From: Opisthorchis felineus
Lineage: Eukaryota > Platyhelminthes > Trematoda > Opisthorchiida > Opisthorchiidae
Length of the DNA: 64,000 bases
Assembly (NCBI GenBank): GCA_004794785.1
Contig: SJOL01009857.1
Coordinates: 126,035 to 190,034 of the forward strand
Direction of reading: 5' to 3'
The position numbers and the translations under genes are program-made. Of the stretch, positions 57,080-64,000 are shown one piece after another; positions within the stretch are counted from its first letter, which is position 1; every line of letters starts with the position of its first letter. The notes below the pieces were generated by a model, which was given only the letters and a program-made list of their open reading frames with translations, made no database searches and was not told the origin of the DNA.

Positions 57080-57277
57080 GTGGCTTGTTCCCAGTATCTA
57101 ATCACGGCGAATTTTCGACGACGGAGTCACTGCATGACGGATCAGTATGCGTATTCAGTAGTCCCGGAGTGGTACACAGCCACCAACTTCCCGGATGTAA
57201 CTCCGGAAAGCATGGGTACATCGATAACAGAAACAGCCAGCGGAAATTACAGAAGGGTTATTTCAGTTAATCGATAG
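57080..57277 (+). CDS. Unrecognised two-exon gene, exon 2
   Basis: Joined in phase 0 after a 43-base intron (57037-57079) with a pyrimidine-rich end (caattctacttag). It reads VACSQYLITANFRRRSHCMT, YAYSVVPEWYTATNFPDVTP and ends GNYRRVISVNR at TAG. The intron size matches those of ONECUT and the 51-kb gene, which supports the model. Together with exon 1 it gives 100 residues. Confidence 0.42.
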   Translation: MACSQYLITANFRRRSHCMTDQYAYSVVPEWYTATNFPDVTPESMGTSITETASGNYRRVISVNR

Positions 57278-58342
57278 CTTTTACCAATCGGGAAGCTCAA
57301 ACATTTTCCACGTAACGGAACATGGACTCATCTGCCCTATTCTTCTCCCCTTACTACATCAATATTATCACCAGCCTATTTTTCTCCTTTCTTTTCTACC
57401 GAGGATAATGTCAGCCTGCGACTAGAGAGCTGCACAGTTGTGACGAATGCTCAAAGCACTTAAATGCAGACCCAGTGACAATCAAAGATTGGCTATGGAC
57501 AGTCTTATCCTATTGAAACAAGGAAAATAGGGTGTAGATAAACCTGATATTGTTAGCCCATCGGACTTAGTGGCTCGCAGTCGCGAGCGGAGCTTAATGA
57601 AATGAAATGGACGCAATTCAAGCCAACCCTTAATCCGAACCTCCTGCATCTATACACTATCGGAAATGATCCAGGGCATTTTGGATTTGGCATAGAACCT
57701 AAATTTTACTTTTCTATGTATGCTGCTTTTACATCATTCTAGCAGAAATGTACTGTTTCATATATAAATATCTCTGGTGAAGTGCATCCGTTTTTGCTCG
57801 CTGTCAGTGTTCGTAGACGAAGAATTGCCATCGTCGTTGTTTTTCTGAGAAGTAAATGCCAATCTTCAAGGTTTCCAGGTGATGACTGATGCGGCAATCT
57901 TTGCATGCTTAGCAACCGCGGCGTTCACATCTTTTTCATGCGAGGTGATCTGTAAAGAGAAGAACGCACGAAATAAAATTTCAGATTTTGAAAACTATCG
58001 TCAGTTATTCTGAATGCAACTGGACCAAAGGCTGACCGTATTAAATTTGCGCCTCCTGTTAGGTCTTACCTTTCGCCGCCATTTTGTTTCCGATTCGAAG
58101 ATTAGAAAATCACTAGTGAACTCATTGGCTTAGAATTATCGATGATAACTTTGGGGGGGGGGGTGTGGGATTCTGGGAGAGAAGCTTAGGAGTTGGACAC
58201 TCAAAGCAACCAGTAAAGCGCTAGGTCGGAAAACAGTAATAAAACACTCAAGCACGTTTAGGAGTGCTGAATACTGTGGAATGGTTGTTTTTACTACCCG
58301 GTAAGACTAAGACAAAACTTCCTGTATTCCTACCTTGTTATT
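57278..58342. other. No gene recognised
   Basis: Contains a run of ten or more G bases near 58152. Nothing else is supported. Confidence 0.3.
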
Positions 58343-58541
58343 TTATGCTATTATTTCATCCTTGACAACCCTGACTTGAGAGATTTTATTATTGTTGACT
58401 GTAACTGTAAAACATCCGGCTTGATCTGTGTGTACGTTACGAACACGGAGCATGATTGCGAGCCAGGAAGACAATTTCCGGATCAGTCGATGCGGAATGT
58501 CAACCCGGTTTGTTTTCAATTCAGGTGCTATTGGGTTCATG
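58343..58541 (-). CDS. Probable terminal exon with an immunoglobulin-like strand pattern
   Basis: Acceptor tcacttcacctcag is followed by one base and 65 codons to TAA. The residues LAIMLRVRNVHTDQAGCFTV and TVNNNKISQVRVV follow the end of an I-set immunoglobulin-like domain (a leucine-x-isoleucine strand, then Asp-x-Ala-Gly-x-Tyr/Phe-x-Val, Asn, and a closing strand). This is a pattern match only. Minus-strand frames at 58889-59161 and 59973-60272 may be further exons of the same gene. Confidence 0.4.
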
Positions 58542-58888
58542 CTGAGGTGAAGTGAGGATTTTTTGTTTATTTATGTCCCCGTAGATGATCGTTCTGACCA
58601 CACCAGCTTTAAATTTGTTCCTGGTCTTGCTATACGTTCATTGTGCAAGAGACTGTCTGTTGGAAATGCTTCGAGCGTCCAACATGCTAACTGCCACTTA
58701 TTTTATGTGCCCTCTTCTAGTTGAGAGCTGACGTTGCACTACTGTGGCTGATGGTCCAGGGTACATTATGCCAACTGCAAAAGGCTATCAGTCGTATTTC
58801 TCACCATATTACCCCATAATTTAGTAACGAAACGGAATATATCTCACGGTCTTCTGTGGTGACTGGACTCATAGCAATAATATTTGAG

Positions 58889-59161
58889 TTATCCACACTT
58901 TTCTAGGCGGTAGGGAGACTGATTATCTTTGCAGTTCGTTTGATGTATTTGATAGGCTTTCCTCAGAATTTGTAGACCTTTTGTCATTTCCCTCTTTTCA
59001 TTTACAAAGGTAGCCAAGAAAATGTGTGAGATTTCTTGCCGACGGAATCTTGCGGCAGTCTGTTGAGAGGCATTAACTTTGCGCACTTCTTTGAGCTTCC
59101 AAGAGTGAGAATTTGCGACCGACTTTTGACACAACCATTTGGCCCTTGGCGTATCCATCAT
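58889..59161 (-). CDS. Uncharacterised 90-codon open frame
   Basis: Basic, helical composition (MMDTPRAKWLCQKSVANSHS, FRRQEISHIFLATF, MTKGLQILRKAYQIHQTNCK). GTAAAT after ...LATF could be a splice donor. Family unknown. Confidence 0.3.
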   Translation of the reverse strand: MMDTPRAKWLCQKSVANSHSWKLKEVRKVNASQQTAARFRRQEISHIFLATFVNEKREMTKGLQILRKAYQIHQTNCKDNQSPYRLEKCG

Positions 59162-59839
59162 GTGACATTCCGGGTTGAATGTTGAGTGACACTTGTGCAG
59201 TAGAAAGATACAGAAGCCTGGTTTATGCGCCTGCCTACTGTGCAGCAGTCTTTCTTAGTTCCAATGGCCCTCCTGGTAGACATGTATGGACTGGTGGCGC
59301 CATTGTTCGAATTTGATTAACTGGCTCTTGCTCTGGAGAATGGGAACTCCAAATGTTTGTGTAAAAGTAGTCTGTTTTCATTTCAGTCCCAACGTACCTC
59401 AGTATGATTGCAGAAATGAGTGAACTTGAGGTTTACACACTTTGATTTGAAATGCCTTCTAGGGGATTTGTGGTATGTTTTCTGTGTGCGTCATGACATA
59501 TGTGACTGATCACAGCTCTCATACATAAGAAACTTACGTTTCGGCCGAAGGAAACAGGTGGCAGACATCAACCCTACGATACACAACAGCATCTGGGGGC
59601 ACCTGGAAGATGTGGCATGCGATCCGAAATGTCCTAGGCGCTGGATATCGAGTCGTCATTTAATTTTCATCAGGACAAATAACAATCTTTTTACGCTATC
59701 CAACAAATCATATGCAGGGCTCTTATGAAAACTGCCTGGACTTTGCAGCATTCAAACGACACAGATAATCCAGTGTTTCAGCACAATAATTCTTTTTCAA
59801 TCGAGGTTTCGTCTTGTAAGTAAGGCCAATCTATGCCGA

Positions 59840-59990
59840 GAACCCAAAAATTACTGTACAGCTGTTTCATTCTCATTGGGAATCATCAGCAGTACGCACT
59901 TCACAAATATGCTGGGCGATTCGAACTCGCCACTTGTCGGCTAGTAGCTGAAGACTAGCCACGAGCGGTTGATCAGCAGTGTGACATATC
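59840..59990 (-). repeat. tRNA-derived SINE family B with hammerhead
   Basis: Minus strand: head gatcaaccgctcgtggctag, B-box-like gcgagttcgaatcgccc, gtgaagtgcgtac, then the hammerhead at 59894-59852. Best preserved ribozyme copy of this family in the window. Confidence 0.72.
59852..59894 (-). ncRNA. Hammerhead ribozyme in SINE-B
   Basis: Helix I UACUG (59894-59890) with CAGUA (59856-59852), all five pairs; core CUGAUGA (59889-59883); GAAA (59868-59865); helix III ACAG/CUGU (59865-59862 with 59861-59858); cleavage-site A at 59857. Helix II (UUCC...GAAU) is worn: only part of it pairs. Compared with the Sm-alpha hammerhead (helix II GUCC/GGAC as I remember it), the changes are mostly of the transition type. 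Confidence 0.62.
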
Positions 59991-60272
59991 ACCACTCTTT
60001 TTTCCTTGATGAGCTAGTGTCAGTATATAGTGGAGAAACAGGTGTAATCCAAATCTTTCGAATTGCCCTTTTCCCAAGGAAACACGAGTCTTATTTGTTC
60101 TCTTGCTTGCAGCTAGGCGTTTGCGTATCCGATAGTCAGACATCTTAGTAGTAATGTTTGCTGGGTGTTTGAGCGGAGCACTTGAAGAATTCTTGGGAAC
60201 AAGGTTTGTGACGTTGCCCCCGAAAACTGTCTCGCCATCAGAATGAAACGATCTGTGGTTCCCCTTCATCAT
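59973..60272 (-). CDS. Uncharacterised 99-codon open frame
   Basis: Starts MMKGNHRSFHSDGETVFGGN and includes TTKMSDYRIRKRLAASKRTN, a basic patch. The end runs into SINE-B, so if real the coding part stops at an unseen splice site earlier. Family unknown. Confidence 0.28.
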   Translation of the reverse strand: MMKGNHRSFHSDGETVFGGNVTNLVPKNSSSAPLKHPANITTKMSDYRIRKRLAASKRTNKTRVSLGKGQFERFGLHLFLHYILTLAHQGKKSGDMSHC

Positions 60273-61239
60273 ACTAATTGTCTGCGTGATTAACTTATCC
60301 AGCGATCATCTAAAAGGCTACGGAATATACTGAGACAACGCACATCTCAAAGACAGTGCAGGATTTGTTTATGGAGAAGTGAGTGACCTTGGAACAAAAC
60401 TGGAACAGGGGCAGAACAATTTTGTCTACGGAAAGGTGATGAGTCTGGTAGCATGAAAACTAAGAGACTGCGTAGCTGGAATAGAAAGGTGACAATTTGA
60501 TAAGAGAACTTGGTATCAGAGGATGCAGTGGACTTGAGTTGCTACACTGCAGAGTAGCATTGCTACGTAGATGACCGGTTGAATAGGCCTCCTCAATTTC
60601 AGCATAAATTTCAGTAAATGACCAAGCAGGATAATTGTTATCAAAACACCGCTTGATGGCGTATCAGGACATTCATATTTTCGGATCAGCTCGAGAGAAC
60701 AACTTCAGTGAAGCAACTTCAGTGCCGCAGCATTACTCCAAGGTGCGAAGTTGTTGGTCTAGAATGAGTTACCCATGAAGCTGCTCTCATAGTAACGATA
60801 GAGGTTATAATGATACTTGAAACAAACTCTGCGTGTGCAACTGGTTTTACAAGGCGGTGATGTTGGTGTAGAGAATGTACGCTTAAAACACCCTAATGCA
60901 AACTGGAAAAGGACGTGCGAATGAATGGGCCAACCGGAATGTGTTCCAAGACTTAGAACAATGAAGAAATGATTAACTTATGAATCTTGTCCTTTTGAGT
61001 ACAATCAAGAAAGAACAAGACTCCTTTTAGTCCACCGATCGAAATGAACAGGGTGAAACTTCAGAGTCGATTCACAGAAGCAAAAACGATGAAGCCGAAC
61101 GCTTATGAGGGAATTCAATAACCTGTCTACACCGCATTATTTAGACCCATTTTTGAAGACGTTTGTATTGGACCCCTTGAATGAAACGGTCGGATTTTTT
61201 TCGAGAAATACACACTCACTTGCTAACGAATTTGGTTTT
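60273..61239. other. No gene recognised
   Basis: No supported feature. Confidence 0.3.
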
Positions 61240-61440
61240 AGTTGGAGATTCAGATAGAACCCATCTGGATCTCTCGTTCATGATATTCTTCCACTGAACA
61301 TGCTGCACAGAGGCCGCCTTATGGTTCATTTGGGACGATATTCAAGATATCGCAGTATATCTTCATAAGGGATCACTGCTCATGACGCTACTGTAAACTC
61401 TTCGATAGTCCACAGCCGGTTCCATCCTTCTTGAGGCGAT
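61240..61440 (-). repeat. Hammerhead-bearing repeat, copy 4, part after the ribozyme
   Basis: Matches 52.2-52.35 kb on the minus strand (gcagcatgttcagtggaag, atactgcgatatcttgaat). The ribozyme block is decayed beyond function (cgcctcaagaaggatggaac). Confidence 0.6.
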
Positions 61441-61480
61441 ATCTCGACTATCGTACCAAATCAGGCGTGAGCCTTTGTTT

Positions 61481-61543
61481 GTACAGCTAGAACCACTGTA
61501 TGGCAAGTACGCAGTTCTTAGAGCTGACGATGATGATGATGTG
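61481..61543 (+). repeat. LINE 3' tail fragment
   Basis: Matches, on the plus strand, the last about 60 bases of the minus-strand LINE at 7.6 kb (aaccactgta..gcaagtacgc, ttcttagagctgacgatgat) and ends in GATGATGATGAT. A very short 5'-truncated insertion within the hammerhead repeat. Confidence 0.6.
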
Positions 61544-61659
61544 CAACACATGCCGTTGAATGGTGTCATAAACGACAAATCCAGTTTGGATTCAGTTGAG
61601 GCAGCCGTTAAAACCAACTTAGCATGAAAATGCATCTATTTCGTAAACTTCGTCCAGTT

Positions 61660-61765
61660 TGTGTTCAAGCAGAACATAAAGTTGATAGAAACTTGAGGAC
61701 TGCGCCTGCCTGGTGAGCCTGGAGAAAGGTGAAAACGGTCGTGTGTTATCGAAGAGTTTTCAGCA
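61660..61765 (+). repeat. Hammerhead-bearing repeat, copy 4, inverted part
   Basis: Plus strand: gttcaagcagaacataaagt, then cctgcCTGGTGAGCC, GGAGAAAGGT, GAAAACGGTCGTG. The core has A6 changed to G (CUGGUGA); helix II GCCU/AGGU still pairs. Confidence 0.55.
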
Positions 61766-62675
61766 ACCTTATGAGCAGCTAGGTATTACAACAGAAGTCC
61801 TCGAGGAATAGTGAATGCGGCAGTACAGAATGTCAGCAAGTTGCAGCACAACAGATGGAGATTTGGAAAATATCCGTCCAAAGGAGGGTCTGGGTAGTTC
61901 AAGTGAAGTTGAAGAGTTACCGCTCACTTGGGGTTTCTGTGATTGTTTCGCCAACATTTCTAGCTAGCTTCTTTTACTGATTTACGTTGAGTGTATCCGT
62001 CGACAGAATCAGACTGCACATTAAGGTGCACGGAAAGGGAACAGCAACAGCAGCCACAATGAGGTTAACTTTTACACAATATCAAGGACTTCTTCGCAAT
62101 CTGACATTTGCATACGTCTTCTGAACATGGAAAATTATATGCTATGAGGGGTTCTCCATTATAGTGTCATAAGGATGTGCCAAGTTTAGGTCAATGCGTG
62201 ACCCAGCAGGTCAGAGTCCCGCTAGTTGAAACCAATGTTAACCTATACAGGACAGCTTGCGCGCCTGTGTTCATCAACCTGACAGGGGCGACACATACAG
62301 TTTCAGCCATTTTAAGGAGAAATGTCTCATGCAGATGAAATGCAAATTGATATGCCTGTACTTTCAGTACTGGAAGAGGTGTGTATTATCTGTTTCAGTT
62401 TGAATCTTCGTTGTAGGGTTTAGGCTACACCCAAGTCATTTGCTCGGACTCATCAAATTTGAACCAAGCGATGACAATAAAATAGGTCCAAATGATAAGA
62501 TCTTACATTGTACACCACCTGGGGTTTCCACTTGACCTCAAAAACTTCGAGAACTCGTACATGGTGAACCTGGGGGATGATTTCGAAAAGAAGGTTTCAA
62601 GCTGCGTCAAATGTTATCGACCTTACAGTATTATTCGGTAGATTAATTCAGATTTGTCCTAATGTTTGACTTTAC
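61766..62675. other. No gene recognised
   Basis: No supported feature. Confidence 0.3.
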
Positions 62676-62922
62676 CCTCAATATCCTCCCTAGTTTTTTC
62701 AAGGCATACACAAATCGTACGTAAAATAGTGTGTACTCTGCAGCTGCTCCGTGCAGGAGGAACAGTGAGTGACACAGGTTGAGAAGGCAACGGATAAAAA
62801 CAGTGATTTAGGAAGTCCAAGGAAGGTCCAAGTGTTGAATAAGGAGAAACACCCTTACTGAGTTGTAGAAACGCTGAGGTTAAAGATGATTTGATTTGAA
62901 ATAGGCCCATAAGAAATCCCAC
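62676..62922 (-). CDS. Possible exon of an unrecognised gene
   Basis: The minus frame reads MGFLMGLFQIKSSLTSAFLQ, LDFLNHCFYPLPSQPVSLTV, SSCRVHTILRTICVCLEKTR and reaches EDIE before a GTAAAG donor-like site at 62675. The left end (start or acceptor) is not settled. Family unknown. Confidence 0.3.
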
Positions 62923-64000
62923 AATCGGAGTAACTCAGCGTGGTGATGACCCAGTTACTAGTTGACCCACAAGCGTAAATGTGGAAAAAAACCAGATGTG
63001 GTTCTCCGCATTCCTATAAGTTACTGATATTTATATTTGCGAGACCGATTGCTTACTAAGCTAATGGTACAAGGATATTTACATAACGGTAATGTAAAGG
63101 AACGCAATTCTACTTGGGCCGACAAGTTCGTGACCCGAGGAACAATATGTCTACCGCAAAGGAAAAACCTTAAAGGACATCAAAGATGAAGGACTGACTC
63201 AGGTCCCATCCTAACACTAAGTTTGTGAGTGATTCACTAATTGTACCTCACTCCTTAGTGACGCAGCTCTTTCGAAGTCTATAGAACGCATCTCACCAAA
63301 ACGAGCATAGTCCTCGTTCAGCGGTTTAGAAAGTGAAATTCATGGTACAAATGGCCTCTAAATGGATACAAGTAGTAGAACTATATATATATATATATAT
63401 ATATATACTTTTTAGCGTATATTGCCGAAACTAGATATTTGAAAAAGTCCATTGAATGGATTGGCAGATCTAGTGCGACTCGTAATTTTCAATTGGAAAC
63501 TGGATGACATCATTCTCTTCTGAGTGTCTCACCGACACATTTCACTTTTCACTCCCTATGTCGTCTATTCATTTGTGTGTTGTACATAGCCGATGAGCTT
63601 GGATGAATTGTCGTTATAACACTGATCCGGTGTCAATATACCTGCGTCAAAACCAGTTTTATTGGCAGCATTCTGGATTTCCAAAGGAACTCAGGATCCT
63701 TCACCTCATTGATCTCACTCTGCATTTGTCTCAGAAACGTTGATTCAGTTTGTCATTCGCCAATCTTAACTTTTTAGATGTTGAGTGAGCGATTATCCTT
63801 GGCATGTAACAGGGTTGTCCCCCTTCGTATATGTGGAATGCTTATCCCCGTCCATAATAGATTAAGGTACAGCACGGAAAGACCACTGGGTTGCTAACCA
63901 ACGTGCTGCCCGGTTGAAAAACTAAACCATTGAGTGACAAGCTGGATTTGACAAAACGTGTGATCTTGACGGTCTGATTAGTAGTTTGTTGTTAAGTGTT
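62923..64000. other. No gene recognised
   Basis: Contains an (AT)13 run at 63382-63407. No other feature is supported. Confidence 0.35.
63382..63407. repeat. (AT)n microsatellite
   Basis: A pure TA alternation of 26 bases. Confidence 0.9.

Noticed and set aside
58140..58175. G-run as a quadruplex regulator
   Set aside because: A single G homopolymer without further G tracts; no gene context to support a role.

Overview
The window is eukaryotic nuclear DNA and most likely comes from a parasitic flatworm (digenean trematode). The reasons are: intron-split genes with very short GT-AG introns (34 to 50 bases in the best models), many RTE-like LINE copies, two Penelope-like elements with GIY-YIG endonuclease, and several families of tRNA-derived short repeats. 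Two repeat families carry hammerhead ribozyme folds, one of them resembling the Sm-alpha SINE of schistosomes. Species cannot be fixed from the sequence alone.

The one gene identified with confidence is a ONECUT (HNF6-class) CUT-homeobox transcription factor on the minus strand at 25.2-27.7 kb. It is complete in five exons separated by introns of 34-41 bases and predicts 765 residues. Other genes are seen only as exons that I joined by splice signals and reading phase. They are a minus-strand gene at 1.66-4.04 kb, possible exons at 19.7-20.6 and 23.3-24.1 kb, a possible armadillo-type exon at 39.96 kb, a set of minus-strand exons at 42.1-47.2 kb with a polyadenylation signal at the end, a two-exon 100-residue membrane protein gene at 51.0-51.4 kb (50-base intron, polyadenylation signal), a two-exon gene at 56.9-57.3 kb (43-base intron), and exons at 58.3-60.3 and 62.7-62.9 kb. 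I do not recognise the products of these.

Layout: 0-5 kb, a SINE-like repeat with inverted ends and a fragmented gene; 5-19 kb, a block of RTE-like LINEs with a three-layer nest (an old plus-strand LINE cut by a SINE and then by a nearly full-length minus-strand LINE); 19-31 kb, the genic part with ONECUT; 31-41 kb, repeats (three tRNA-derived families, hammerhead repeats, two Penelope-like elements); 42-47 kb, exons; 48-51 kb, a decayed LINE; 51-52 kb, a small gene; 52-54.3 kb, a hammerhead tandem repeat and a 442-base nearly perfect inverted repeat; 54-64 kb, sparse exons and repeat fragments.

Most exciting: a well-formed hammerhead ribozyme in a tandem (about 292-base) interspersed repeat at 52.34 kb with relatives at 33.7, 34.2 and 61.4-61.7 kb; a second hammerhead in a tRNA-derived SINE at 59.85 kb with relatives at 32.05 and 39.4 kb; and the inverted repeat at 52.8-54.3 kb.
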